The notes beneath the pieces are model-generated. The model was not told where the DNA came from and did not search any database. It saw only the letters and a program-made list of their open reading frames with translations. The position numbers were made by a program, and so were the translations under genes. This document shows positions 1-7,839 of a DNA stretch of 64,000 nucleotides, piece by piece; within the stretch, counting starts at the first letter, position 1, and each line of letters starts with the position of its first letter. Source of the stretch: Candidatus Saccharimonadota bacterium (GTDB taxonomy: Bacteria > Patescibacteriota > Saccharimonadia > Saccharimonadales > Saccharimonadaceae); the NCBI GenBank assembly GCA_017404725.1, contig JAFRBS010000022.1:1-64000 (forward strand), read 5' to 3'.

Positions 1-2
1 CA

Positions 3-383
3 GCTGGAACTGGCGTCTATGGCACCAGTGCAGGCGTAAACGCAACGGCGAGTATCTGTCCGAAGGGTTGGAAACTGCCAACCGGCGGTTCTGGCGGGAA
101 CTTCGCTAACCTCGACATCGCCTACGGCGGCTCAGGTTCTAACCGTACCGACGCAGACCAGAGAAACAAATTCATGGCAGCACCTTTAAACTTTAATTAT
201 ACCGGCTACCGCGACGGCGGCTCGGTCAACTACCCGTCAGACTTCGCGGGCTACTGGTCGTCTACGGCGTATTCCGAGGTGGGCGCGTACCGCTTGGGCT
301 TCTACTCCGGTGGCTACTTCAGCCCTCAGGGCGGCAGCAACAAGTACGTCGGATTTGCCGTACGCTGCGTAGCCGCCTCATAA
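3..383 (+). CDS. C-terminal part of FISUMP-domain surface protein (5' truncated)
   Basis: An open frame enters from the window edge and ends at TAA 381-383. The visible 126 residues contain ICPKGWKLPTGG, GYWSSTAYSE and VGFAVRCVA, the hallmarks of the Fibrobacter succinogenes major paralogous (FISUMP) domain, with paired Cys at its start and end. Such domains close long secreted proteins in several gut bacteria and in Saccharibacteria; their function is not known, and surface display is inferred. The start, signal peptide and N-terminal half lie outside the window. The gene at 57942 looks like the N-terminal part of a related protein that has lost this domain. Confidence 0.8.
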   Translation, partial: AGTGVYGTSAGVNATASICPKGWKLPTGGSGGNFANLDIAYGGSGSNRTDADQRNKFMAAPLNFNYTGYRDGGSVNYPSDFAGYWSSTAYSEVGAYRLGFYSGGYFSPQGGSNKYVGFAVRCVAAS

Positions 384-432
384 TCTGATAACTCTGCTGG
401 CCAAAACCTCTAATTATAGCACAAATTAAGAG

Positions 433-490
433 AAATTTACAAGAGAATTGCAAAACAAAATTTCATCTCCTAAACCTCTTGTAAAAATTT
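433..490. repeat. Inverted repeat between the FISUMP gene and the RNA unit
   Basis: AAATTTACAAGAG (433-445) is matched by CTCTTGTA plus AAATTT (476-490), leaving a bulged base or two. It lies downstream of the FISUMP stop codon and its right arm overlaps the TTGTAA -35 box of the next transcript. It could be a weak terminator or an operator; no U-run follows it. Confidence 0.4.
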
Positions 491-512
491 CAAAATGTGT
501 TATATGCTGACC

Positions 513-776
513 ATCGTGGGGTTTTGGGCTATGGTTAATTGGAATATGAACTGCGAAGCAGTACTAGGCACCAGCTTGGACATATTCCAGAAAGGAGGTG
601 CATGAGATTAGACTTTCTGACACTCCGTGTTAAAAGCCTCAAGATTATACTCCTGACCATAAAGAGAACCCGCCGCTAAAACGGCGAGTACTCTTTAAAC
701 CCTAAAGGAGTTATCTCATCTCCTAGTGATGAGATATCCCCGATAATTCCATATTATCATAATCGGGATCTTTTTT
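513..776 (+). ncRNA. Free-standing structured RNA, about 264 nt
   Basis: Promoter TTGTAA (479-484), 16-nt spacer, TATATG (501-506). The predicted transcript has successive hairpins: 508-537 (TGACCAT with TATGGTTA), 541-588 (GGAATATG with CATATTCC, enclosing ACTGC-gaa-GCAGT), 661-696 (AAAGAG with CTCTTT, enclosing CGCCG with CGGCG), 713-735 (ATCTCATC with GATGAGAT) and a terminator at 736-776 followed by six T. No gene follows on this strand before 3371, so it is not an ordinary leader. It lacks the signatures of SRP RNA, RNase P RNA and tmRNA. A small reading frame lies inside it. The class is unknown to me. Confidence 0.55.
602..679 (+). CDS. Possible 25-residue basic peptide inside the structured RNA
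   Basis: ATG at 602 follows a strong ribosome-binding site, AAAGGAGGTG, at 591-600, and the frame runs 25 codons to TAA at 677-679. The peptide starts MRLDFLTLRV and ends KRTRR: hydrophobic in the middle and strongly basic at the end. The stop codon sits in the loop of the 661-696 hairpin, so translation and RNA folding would affect each other, as in leader-peptide attenuators or dual-function RNAs. Nothing but the ribosome-binding site supports translation. Confidence 0.35.
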   Translation: MRLDFLTLRVKSLKIILLTIKRTRR

Positions 777-790
777 CAAGAATAGCCCCT

Positions 791-822
791 AAAAAACGGA
801 AATACGCCCCTTGGTAGGGGCG
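791..822 (-). terminator. Terminator of the GT-GH57 operon
   Basis: Read on the minus strand: CGCCCCT-acca-AGGGGCG followed after eight bases by six T. It lies just past the stop of the GH57 gene. Confidence 0.6.
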
Positions 823-857
823 CATCTGCGTTAGGTCAACCTTATATCTCCATTATA

Positions 858-2087
858 TCACACTTGCGCTATTTTGTCAAGAGCGGCGCCGGAAAACTCC
901 AGCCGCCACTCGAGGTCGCGCAAAATATTCATGTAATACATAAACGCATCATACGGCGAATCGTACGCCGAGAAATACGCATGGACATCGCCGTCGTTCC
1001 AGTACTTCGTACACATATAGTAAGCATGGTCTGAGGTCGTCAGCCGGCGAAAATCTTCGAGCAGCCGAACATCGCCACTCTCGAGAATCCGCGGCCGCAT
1101 CGAATAAAGCGTATTCATCGCCTCATGCTGGATCTCGTTGCCCATCCAGGCCGACAAATCGCGCTCCGTATCGGCCCAAGTCACGGTCGAAGGCATCGAA
1201 ATCTCGTCCGCCGGCTCCTCAAGCAAACAGGCCTCTGAAACCGTCACAAATTTATTGTCGTACTCCGATAGCCAGCGCGAAATAAACTGCTCAAAGAACT
1301 CGAAAATCCCGGTATCTTCCCACTGGTGTTCGCCGAAGGTCTCAAAGTCCATAAACAGATTAACGAGCGGCCCGCGCAAGCAGTCGTCCTCGACCCAGCG
1401 CAAGTATTTCTCGACGGTCAGCGGCCACTCTTTCCAACCGCGGTCCGAAAAACGGAAGGCTAGATCATCAGATAAACGATAATTTTTAAGCAGCAGCCGC
1501 GTTCGCGAACCATTAGCGACTCGATAAACATGATTCGGCGAACGCCAGCCGAGCACCTTGTCCCAACCCTCAGCTAAAACGCCAGAAAGCCCATGCTCGT
1601 CGCACCATTTCCCCAGCTCGTCATTATAAGCCAACTCAGTGTTCCTAAACACCTTCGGATGGTACCCAAAAGTCTGGACAATCTTCTGATAATGTTTTTT
1701 AACTTGCGCCTCAAACTCCGCGCGGTCGTAAAAGAAGCTCATCGAATGGTAATAAGTCTCCGCCAAAATCTCAACCTGCCCAGTCGCCACCATTCTGCGG
1801 ATCTGCGAAATCAGATCCGGCCCCCAAAGTTCCGCCTGCTCGACCCAAGTCCCGGTAATAGAGAGTGAAATCTTAAACTCTGGGTGTTCCATCAAGCTCC
1901 GCTCTAGAAGCGACAACATCGGCCGGTAAGACTTCTTCGCGACTTTCTCAAAAATCCGCTGGTTATTCTGCTTGTCGTAATAATCGATCTCATCCCAGTA
2001 ATTATGGTCGTGCGAAACGTCAAAAATACTGTACCGTTCGTATCGCCACGGCTGATGCATATGTAGATACAAACAAATCGCGCGCAC
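858..2087 (-). CDS. Glycoside hydrolase family 57 (alpha-amylase-like)
   Basis: 409 residues with all five GH57 signature regions in order: HMHQPW (9-14), GTWVEQAELWG (79-89), FRNTEL with the probable nucleophile Glu151, FMDFETFGEHQ with the probable acid/base Asp247, and WADTERDLSAWMGNE near 305. The family cleaves or transfers alpha-1,4-glucan. There is no signal peptide, so it is cytoplasmic. Its start is one base past the stop of the upstream glycosyltransferase, so the two form an operon. GH57 enzymes next to GT4/GT5 enzymes are commonly linked to storage alpha-glucan turnover. Whether this one is an amylase, a 4-alpha-glucanotransferase or a branching enzyme cannot be told from the motifs. 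Confidence 0.9.
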   Translation of the reverse strand: MRAICLYLHMHQPWRYERYSIFDVSHDHNYWDEIDYYDKQNNQRIFEKVAKKSYRPMLSLLERSLMEHPEFKISLSITGTWVEQAELWGPDLISQIRRMVATGQVEILAETYYHSMSFFYDRAEFEAQVKKHYQKIVQTFGYHPKVFRNTELAYNDELGKWCDEHGLSGVLAEGWDKVLGWRSPNHVYRVANGSRTRLLLKNYRLSDDLAFRFSDRGWKEWPLTVEKYLRWVEDDCLRGPLVNLFMDFETFGEHQWEDTGIFEFFEQFISRWLSEYDNKFVTVSEACLLEEPADEISMPSTVTWADTERDLSAWMGNEIQHEAMNTLYSMRPRILESGDVRLLEDFRRLTTSDHAYYMCTKYWNDGDVHAYFSAYDSPYDAFMYYMNILRDLEWRLEFSGAALDKIAQV

Positions 2088-2088
2088 G

Positions 2089-3324
2089 CTAAATTACCTC
2101 TCCATTCCGTTTATGTTTCTCCACTTCATTATAAACCGAAATCACTTTTTCTGCAACATCATTCCAGGAAATTTTGCGATATTCTCTAGATACGCCGCTC
2201 TGCAAAGTATGGCGCAGTCCCTCCGAACGGGTAACCGCCACGATCTCGTCCGCCAGCTTATTTTCGTCCCAAAAATCATACTCCATCGCGCTCCGAATCA
2301 CTTCCGCGACCCCTGATTGTTTCGTCAGAATCAAAACATCGCCATGATGCGCCGCCTCGAGCGCAGTCAGACCAAACGGCTCAGAAATCGAGCTCATCAC
2401 GAAAATGTCCGAAACCGTATAAATATCGCGCAGCTGCTTCCCGCGTACAAACCCCGTAAAGACCACGTTTTTCGAAATTTTAAGCCGCGCCGAAAGCTCG
2501 ATCAGCTCTTTTTTCTGCTCACCGTCGCCGGCAAACACGAAAATCAGCCGCGGCTCCTTCGAGAGCGCCTTTGCCGCCGCCCGCATCATGTTCGAAAGCC
2601 CTTTCTGGATCGTGAAACGACCGACCGTCGAAACAATCGTATAGCCAAGCGACTTCATCGTCTCGAGATAGCGATAATCGTCGCGATCGTAACTATACGC
2701 CGAGCGCAAAAACTCCTCATCAAGCGAATTATAAACTACGTCGATTTTCGAAAGCGGAATGTCATATTTCTCATGAATAATCTGGCGCGTCGCTTGAGAG
2801 ACCGCGATAATCTTATCGGCCAGAAGCAGCCCTTCGCGCTCAATTTCGTGGACCAAGTGATTTCCTCCGTGCATCCCCGAACGGTCATATTCGGTCGCGT
2901 GGACATGCGCAATCAGCGGCACGCCATAATTTTTCTTCGCCAAAACTCCCGCCTCGAAGGTCAGCCAATCATGCGCATGAACAATGTCCGGCTTGTATTC
3001 CATCAGGTAGTCCTCGACAAATTTACAGTAATTTTTCTGGACCTCGCGAATCGAAATCATTTTCTGTTTGTCTTCGGTCGGCAGGATCATATCTTCGATC
3101 CGGTCGGAATCATAAGCGCCTATCCCATAGCGATATAAGGGATCAAGCTTCATCGCCGAATGAACTTTCATGAATTTAATATCAGAATGGTCCGCCTCGT
3201 ACGGGACGACAAAATCAATCTGCGCACCTTCATTCGCCAGCGCGCGCGCCAAATTCAAACAGGCCACCCCGAGCCCCCCACTATTATGCGGCGGCAACTC
3301 CCAACCTAGCATAAGTACTTTCAC
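2089..3324 (-). CDS. GT4/GT5-like glycosyltransferase (glycogen-synthase-like)
   Basis: About 411 residues with the GT-B fold signature: an N-terminal glycine-rich loop (PPHNSGGLG), HAHDWLTFEAG, and the C-terminal nucleotide-sugar site SEPFGLTALEAAHHG with the E-x7-E arrangement. Upstream is TATAAT, whose last bases overlap the ATG at 3333. That ATG therefore cannot be in the mRNA, so I chose GTG at 3324, which would start at or near the first transcribed base (leaderless). The partner GH57 gene follows at one-base spacing. The likely role is elongation of an alpha-glucan from a sugar nucleotide. A surface-glycan GT4 activity is the alternative. Confidence 0.85.
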   Translation of the reverse strand: MKVLMLGWELPPHNSGGLGVACLNLARALANEGAQIDFVVPYEADHSDIKFMKVHSAMKLDPLYRYGIGAYDSDRIEDMILPTEDKQKMISIREVQKNYCKFVEDYLMEYKPDIVHAHDWLTFEAGVLAKKNYGVPLIAHVHATEYDRSGMHGGNHLVHEIEREGLLLADKIIAVSQATRQIIHEKYDIPLSKIDVVYNSLDEEFLRSAYSYDRDDYRYLETMKSLGYTIVSTVGRFTIQKGLSNMMRAAAKALSKEPRLIFVFAGDGEQKKELIELSARLKISKNVVFTGFVRGKQLRDIYTVSDIFVMSSISEPFGLTALEAAHHGDVLILTKQSGVAEVIRSAMEYDFWDENKLADEIVAVTRSEGLRHTLQSGVSREYRKISWNDVAEKVISVYNEVEKHKRNGEVI

Positions 3325-3332
3325 AATTACCA

Positions 3333-3363
3333 TTATACCACACTTATGCTTTTATGGTATAAT
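3333..3363. promoter_or_regulatory. Back-to-back promoters for the GT-GH57 operon and the peptidase gene
   Basis: Plus strand: TATGGTATAAT with -10 at 3358-3363, only seven bases before ATG 3371. Minus strand: GTGGTATAAT with its -10 ending inside the codon at 3333. Both predict leaderless or almost leaderless messages. No good -35 boxes are seen, which fits the TGn extended -10 form. Confidence 0.6.
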
Positions 3364-3370
3364 TTAATTT

Positions 3371-4771
3371 ATGGAAGGCATGAAAAATATCGAAAATAGC
3401 GCAAACCAGGGACTCCAGGGCGAATGGCAAAAATTAGCCGAAGACTACGAAAAAGCTCCGTCGTTTGACGAACTCATGGAGAAAATCAGCGCCACGGATA
3501 TTTCTGTCTTAACTAGTCAGAACAATACGAACAAAGAAGAAGCTAAGGCTGAATTTTTCGAGAACCCGAACTTAAGGAAGCCGAACAACCGCTGGGACAA
3601 ACTCAATGGCCCAAAATATCAGCAGAACCTTGAAACCTTGACAGAGGTCGAGAAAGATGTTAAAACTGGGTTTTTATCACAGCCAGAAAGAGCGCTCGCC
3701 GAAACCGTTTCGGGATTTATTACATTAAAAAACGAGTTGGCGTTATCGAGTTACAACTATAACAACGCCGAAAATGCCGAGGATAAACTCGTCGCCGCGC
3801 GCGAGCATGACCGCGTGAATAAAGAGATGTACGGCCTGCCGGATAAGGATACCTTCTATTCGCTTCTAGACCAGAAAATCAACTCCATCGATTATGACGG
3901 GTTGTCGCCAGAAGACAAGGCCGAATACGACGAGATGATCGAGATGATTGGCGAGCGAGAAATTCCAGAAAAGCCCGCCTATCGTCCAAAAGAAGAGACG
4001 GTTAAGCAATTTGGTGAGATGATCGAGATGTTTTATGGCAATCTTTTTCAGCACATCCCCGAGGGGAAAGAGGCTTTTACGACCGCCGAAGCCAGGGACA
4101 TTATGAACGAGGCGATCGCTGAGGAAATTGGCCCGGAAACTGGATGGAAAGTCGAACTTAATTCGAAATCCGGCATGGCGTCGGTAAATCCTGACAAGAA
4201 GACGGTTAAATTGCCAGAAAAACGCAACATGGGCGACTATACGCGGACAGCCTTAAAGGCCATTTTGGCACACGAGCTAGGAACTCACGCCATGCGGAGC
4301 ATTGCTTATGAGGAAGCGAATATCGATGCCTTTAAAACTTCGGTATTTCCTGGTCGGGAAGTCTCGGAGGAGGGGATCGCGAAGGCTATGGAGCAGGCTA
4401 TCGCCGGGACTTACGACGACCCGACGAATACTGCCCCGACGCGCTATATCGAAATCGGCTTGATTGAGCATAAAAATACCGATTTTCGCCAGACTTTCGA
4501 GATTATTAAGCGCCTAGAACATCTGACTGGCGGCTGGAATGAAGATATGTGCTTCGAGAACGTCCAGCGCGCCTTTAGGGGGACCGGAGAGTTATTGAAC
4601 AGTAAAGATTTAGCCTATTATAACGGCAATATCGAAGCCTGGAAATACATCGAAGGACATCTCGACGATCCGAATTTGTTCGATGATTTGTTTTTGTCCG
4701 GCAAGACGGACCCATTTGACCAGGATCAACAGCGCCTAACTTACGAAATGAAAACCGGCAGTCTAGCCTAG
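3371..4771 (+). CDS. DUF1704/MATCAP-like zinc metallopeptidase
   Basis: 466 residues, no signal peptide. The C-terminal half carries HELGTH (301-306) inside ILAHELGTHAMRS, then EEGIA (333-337), which corresponds to the QEGLA motif of DUF1704 proteins. The eukaryotic members (MATCAP) are tyrosine carboxypeptidases with the HExxxH plus EGLA zinc site; the bacterial substrates are not known. The N-terminal 200 residues are acidic and helical. The start is uncertain: ATG 3371 is almost at the predicted first transcribed base, while ATG 3380 is an alternative. It is monocistronic, divergent from the GT-GH57 operon. Confidence 0.75.
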   Translation: MEGMKNIENSANQGLQGEWQKLAEDYEKAPSFDELMEKISATDISVLTSQNNTNKEEAKAEFFENPNLRKPNNRWDKLNGPKYQQNLETLTEVEKDVKTGFLSQPERALAETVSGFITLKNELALSSYNYNNAENAEDKLVAAREHDRVNKEMYGLPDKDTFYSLLDQKINSIDYDGLSPEDKAEYDEMIEMIGEREIPEKPAYRPKEETVKQFGEMIEMFYGNLFQHIPEGKEAFTTAEARDIMNEAIAEEIGPETGWKVELNSKSGMASVNPDKKTVKLPEKRNMGDYTRTALKAILAHELGTHAMRSIAYEEANIDAFKTSVFPGREVSEEGIAKAMEQAIAGTYDDPTNTAPTRYIEIGLIEHKNTDFRQTFEIIKRLEHLTGGWNEDMCFENVQRAFRGTGELLNSKDLAYYNGNIEAWKYIEGHLDDPNLFDDLFLSGKTDPFDQDQQRLTYEMKTGSLA

Positions 4772-4786
4772 CTACAAAAACCGTGT

Positions 4787-4936
4787 TATAATAATATAAA
4801 GCTAATTTCATTAAAGTTAGCTTTGGTTAAGTTTACATGCTAAAAACCATTCCAGAATTAGGACATGCGCCTAATTTTGGAATCATACTAAGTTTCTTTC
4901 GTTGGGGCTTTCTTTTTAAAAGAAAGCCCCACCTCC
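4787..4936 (+). ncRNA. Long structured 5' leader of tRNA-Trp
   Basis: Extended -10 TGTTATAAT (4784-4792) lies about 150 bases before the tRNA. Three hairpins follow: AAAGCTAA/TTAGCTTT (4798-4824), a 14-bp stem with one G-U pair (4849-4862 with 4870-4883), and TGGGGCTTTC/GAAAGCCCCA (4903-4931) ending nine bases before the tRNA. No U-run follows the last stem, so it is more likely a processing or spacing element than a terminator. No T-box core is present. It could also be a separate small RNA. Confidence 0.45.
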
Positions 4937-4939
4937 CAT

Positions 4940-5015
4940 AGGGGTATAGCTCAGCTGGTAGAGCACAGGTCTCCAAAACCTGGTGTCGGGGGTTCAAGTC
5001 CCTCTGCCCCTGCCA
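4940..5015 (+). tRNA. tRNA-Trp (CCA anticodon)
   Basis: A 76-base cloverleaf. The acceptor stem AGGGGTA pairs with TGCCCCT (one U-G pair), the D arm is GCTC-agctggta-GAGC, the anticodon stem CAGGT/ACCTG encloses CTCCAAA with anticodon CCA, and the T arm is GGGGG-TTCAAGT-CCCTC-like. The discriminator base is G, as usual for bacterial tRNA-Trp, and CCA is encoded. The last 27 bases plus the three that follow are repeated 77 bases further on. Confidence 0.97.
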
Positions 5016-5095
5016 AGTTCAAGGTGCAGTGCCCTTGAACCCCCGACGCGTCCCAAGGGGCGAACGGGGTTCAAGTCCCTCTGCCCCTGCCAAGT
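4989..5095. repeat. Duplicated tRNA-Trp 3' end around a palindromic repeat
   Basis: A perfect 30-bp direct repeat (4989-5018 and 5066-5095) covers the T arm, acceptor end and CCAAGT of tRNA-Trp. Between the copies are a hairpin GTTCAAGG/CCTTGAAC (5017-5040), the inverted repeat CTTGAACCCC (5034-5043)/GGGGTTCAAG (5066-5075), and the reverse-oriented family 16-mer CGCGTCCCAAGGGGCG (5047-5062). The tRNA itself stays intact. The direct repeat looks like the trace of an insertion that rebuilt the tRNA end; no integrase gene is nearby. Confidence 0.8.
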
Positions 5096-5104
5096 AAATT
5101 CCGT

Positions 5105-6043
5105 ATGAGAAGCAGGCTAGACAGAATGAAAATTTTCCGCCGGTCGAGGTTGCGCCGCAGGCGCCGCCCCCTAGTTAGACTGGCACTTTTTGTCGCGATT
5201 GTTTTTGCCCTGCCGACAGTTTTGATTATCAGCGGTCAGCCGAAGGACGAAGACCGAATAAACAGCGTGATTAACCAGAGGGATGTGTTAGAGGACCCAG
5301 TCATCGATTTTCGTGAAGTTTCCGCCAAAGATTCTGAGGCCGAGGAGCCTTCTGAGCAGAATCCTGAGCCAGATCCTGAGCCAGAAGAGCCTGAACAGAC
5401 CCCAGAACAGGCCGCAAAAACCGGAGAAATTATCTACTTAACTTTTGACGATGGTCCGAGCCCGTACACGGCTAACCTCCTTGACATTCTGAAGAAATAT
5501 GGTATAAAAGCAACGTTTTTCGTCACTGGCGCAGGGGACGAATCGCTAATTACGCGCGAGTATAACGAGGGCCACGCCATCGGCCTCCATACTATGACCC
5601 ATCGTTACGATTTGGTTTACAGTAGTCCGGAAGCGTTTTTCGCCGAACTCGACGCCGTCCAGGCGCGCGTAAAAAACGCTACCGGAAAAACGACGAACCT
5701 GGTCCGTTTTCCAGGCGGCAGCTCGAATACGATTAGCCGGCGCTACGATCACGGCACGCATATCATGAGTTATCTTGCCCAGGAAACAACCAACCGCGGG
5801 CTAGTTTACTTCGACTGGAACGTCGACAGTAACGATGCTGGGACCGCGAAAACCGCGGGCGAAGTTTATACGAACGTGGTCACGACACTAAAGCCTGGCG
5901 AATCGGTCGTGCTCCAGCATGACAATCGGGATTTCTCCGTCGCGGCGGTCGAAAGCATTATTCAGTATGGCCTAGAGCATGGTTATACTTTCGCGAAGCT
6001 CGACGCCGGTTCGTTTACCGCACATCATGGAGTAGCGAACTAA
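5105..6043 (+). CDS. Membrane-anchored polysaccharide deacetylase (NodB domain)
   Basis: 312 residues: a very basic N-terminus, one membrane segment (about 24-44), an acidic Pro/Glu linker (75-105) and a NodB domain. Seen motifs are TFDDGP (113-118), metal ligands H162 and H166 in HTMTH, RFPGGSSN, DWNVDSNDA and LQHD. The family removes N- or O-acetyl groups from chitin-like or peptidoglycan sugars outside the membrane. Modification of peptidoglycan or host-surface glycan is inferred. There is no clear ribosome-binding site before ATG 5105; ATG 5129 is an alternative start. The next gene overlaps its stop in TAATG. Confidence 0.9.
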   Translation: MRSRLDRMKIFRRSRLRRRRRPLVRLALFVAIVFALPTVLIISGQPKDEDRINSVINQRDVLEDPVIDFREVSAKDSEAEEPSEQNPEPDPEPEEPEQTPEQAAKTGEIIYLTFDDGPSPYTANLLDILKKYGIKATFFVTGAGDESLITREYNEGHAIGLHTMTHRYDLVYSSPEAFFAELDAVQARVKNATGKTTNLVRFPGGSSNTISRRYDHGTHIMSYLAQETTNRGLVYFDWNVDSNDAGTAKTAGEVYTNVVTTLKPGESVVLQHDNRDFSVAAVESIIQYGLEHGYTFAKLDAGSFTAHHGVAN

Positions 6044-6708
6044 TGGCCATAAAAATTCCTTTCGACCGCCGCTGGCTCATCGTCTGGGGCCTGATTTATG
6101 CCGGTTTTCTCATTTTATCCATCTTCGCGCCCGATGCACTCGGAGTTTTGCTGCTCCGCTGCTCTGGCATCGCCCTCGCCCTTGTCTACGTTTTCATGAA
6201 ATTCCCCCAAGATCGCCTCTTAAAACTTGCGCTCGGCTTTACGCTCGCCGCCGACATTTTGCTCGCGATCGACAACGTCTCTGTCATTGGCGTTGCAGTT
6301 TTCTGTTTTGCTCAATTTTTCCACTTCTGCCGCCTCCGTCATACGAATCCGTATTTTCTCCCGGCCTACTTCGTCCTAGTCGCCAGCGTCTTTACTCTGA
6401 GCCTGGTCCTGGGCGCCGATCCGATGTTCGCTGTCGCGGGCATCTATGGCTTAACTCTGCTATCGAACGTCGGTCTCGCGATTTATTGGCACCATAAAGC
6501 CCCGTCTTTTGCGAGCAGTTGCGCGATGTATGGCTTCATTTTGTTCTTACTCTGCGACCTCTGCGTCGGCGCTTCGTATCTGTCGAACACCGCCGTTTTC
6601 CCGTCGGCGCTTTATCCGTTCGCGAACTATTTCGCCTGGGCGTTTTACTACCCGTCCCAAATTTTATTATCAAATAGTTCCAAACTAAAAAAATCTGTGT
6701 TACAATAG
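6043..6708 (+). CDS. Polytopic membrane protein, YhhN-like
   Basis: 221 residues with seven or eight hydrophobic segments across the whole length and a short basic tail. The length, the segment count and an AADILLA motif recall the YhhN/TMEM86 (lysoplasmalogenase) family, but this is a weak match made from memory. It starts in the TAATG overlap with the deacetylase gene, so it is translationally coupled to it. Function unknown. Confidence 0.6.
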   Translation: MAIKIPFDRRWLIVWGLIYAGFLILSIFAPDALGVLLLRCSGIALALVYVFMKFPQDRLLKLALGFTLAADILLAIDNVSVIGVAVFCFAQFFHFCRLRHTNPYFLPAYFVLVASVFTLSLVLGADPMFAVAGIYGLTLLSNVGLAIYWHHKAPSFASSCAMYGFILFLLCDLCVGASYLSNTAVFPSALYPFANYFAWAFYYPSQILLSNSSKLKKSVLQ

Positions 6709-6715
6709 AATTATT

Positions 6716-7198
6716 ATGGAAGGTAATAAATCACAATCAAGAGCTATTCTGGTTTTCGGTGCGCCAGCTAGCGGCAAAACAACATTCTGCGAGAAATTCT
6801 CTCGACAGTTCCGAGCGCCATATTATAACCTAAACGACCTCGAGTCCGAGCACGGTTTTAAGCGGAATAAACAGCTCGTCATCTTGGACCTCTTGGCCCA
6901 GACTGGCCAGAACATCATCATCGAGGGCGGCCTCGATACGTTCGCCGACCGCGACGAGATTAATAAACTTTTCCGCTCACGCGGTTATACGCCGTCTCTC
7001 GTCTGGATCCAGACCGATGTTAATACGATTAAGTCGCGCCTTAAGGCTCGCCTGAAATCAGTTTCGACAGCGAAAGAAACTTACGACTCGAAGATGGAAG
7101 TCTTGGAGGCTCCCGCCGAAGAGGAAGAGCCGATCGTCCTCTCTGGTAAGCATACTTTCGAGACCCAGCTAAAAGCCGTCCTGTCCCAGCTCGCTTAG
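6716..7198 (+). CDS. Small P-loop NTPase or kinase
   Basis: 160 residues with Walker A GAPASGKT (15-22) after a hydrophobic strand, and a probable substrate-binding or lid region with Lys/Arg-rich RLKARLKS near 105. This suits an AAA_33/zeta-toxin-type nucleotide or small-molecule kinase. -10 TACAAT lies nine bases before ATG, so the message is nearly leaderless. It is followed directly by the metallopeptidase gene. Substrate unknown. Confidence 0.65.
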   Translation: MEGNKSQSRAILVFGAPASGKTTFCEKFSRQFRAPYYNLNDLESEHGFKRNKQLVILDLLAQTGQNIIIEGGLDTFADRDEINKLFRSRGYTPSLVWIQTDVNTIKSRLKARLKSVSTAKETYDSKMEVLEAPAEEEEPIVLSGKHTFETQLKAVLSQLA

Positions 7199-7744
7199 AT
7201 GATTATTAAAGACAAAGAATTCGGCGAGGTCGTCGTCAGGAGAAACGCTCTATCTTCCGGCGTTCGCTTTTCCGTGTCGACCTCCGGCCGGCTCCAGATG
7301 TCCGTGCCGAAATATACTTCCGAATTTCTGGCGAAGCGCTTTTTGAACCAGAGCCGAGAGGTCGTACGGGAGAAATTACCGGTAAAAGACCCGGCTTCCC
7401 AGCGTGCTCGCGACGCGAAAAAGAAGATTTTGATGAAAAAAGCCAAAGAATATCTGCCGTATCGCCTCGAGTATTACGCAAAATTATATGGTTATAAATA
7501 CGACCGCGTTCGGCTTTCCCACGCTAACACGCGCTGGGGTAGTTGTTCAAGCAACCGCACGATCTCTTTAAACATCGGTTTGATGCAAGTTCCGGAGGTT
7601 TTGCGTGACTATGTGATTTTACACGAGCTAGCACATCTTAACCATATGGATCATTCCAGCGCTTTTTGGCGCGAAGTTGGGGCTCACGACCCCAGATATA
7701 AAGAACATAGGAAAAAATTAAACCAATTCTCTCCAGGGGTGTAA
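7199..7744 (+). CDS. YgjP-like metallopeptidase (SprT/DUF45 type)
   Basis: 181 residues. The C-terminal half has TRWGSCSS, then HELAH (142-146) and a third ligand His152 in HMDHSSAFW, the usual YgjP/WLM zinc site. The N-terminal half is a basic beta-rich region. The start codon follows the previous stop without a gap, so the two are co-translated. The biological substrate of the family is poorly known. Confidence 0.88.
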   Translation: MIIKDKEFGEVVVRRNALSSGVRFSVSTSGRLQMSVPKYTSEFLAKRFLNQSREVVREKLPVKDPASQRARDAKKKILMKKAKEYLPYRLEYYAKLYGYKYDRVRLSHANTRWGSCSSNRTISLNIGLMQVPEVLRDYVILHELAHLNHMDHSSAFWREVGAHDPRYKEHRKKLNQFSPGV

Positions 7745-7774
7745 CAGGGAAGCGCTTTTTCTTGCCAAAACGCT

Positions 7775-7806
7775 TGAAATATTTCGTAATTTGTGGTATA
7801 ATGGAA
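7775..7806 (+). promoter_or_regulatory. Promoter of the sortase-like gene
   Basis: TTGAAA, 17-base spacer, TATAAT in the recurrent TTGTGGTATAATGG context. GGGAG lies seven bases before the ATG at 7840. Confidence 0.7.
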
Positions 7807-7839
7807 GTATAAACTAAAGAGTGTTATGGGAGTTACACG

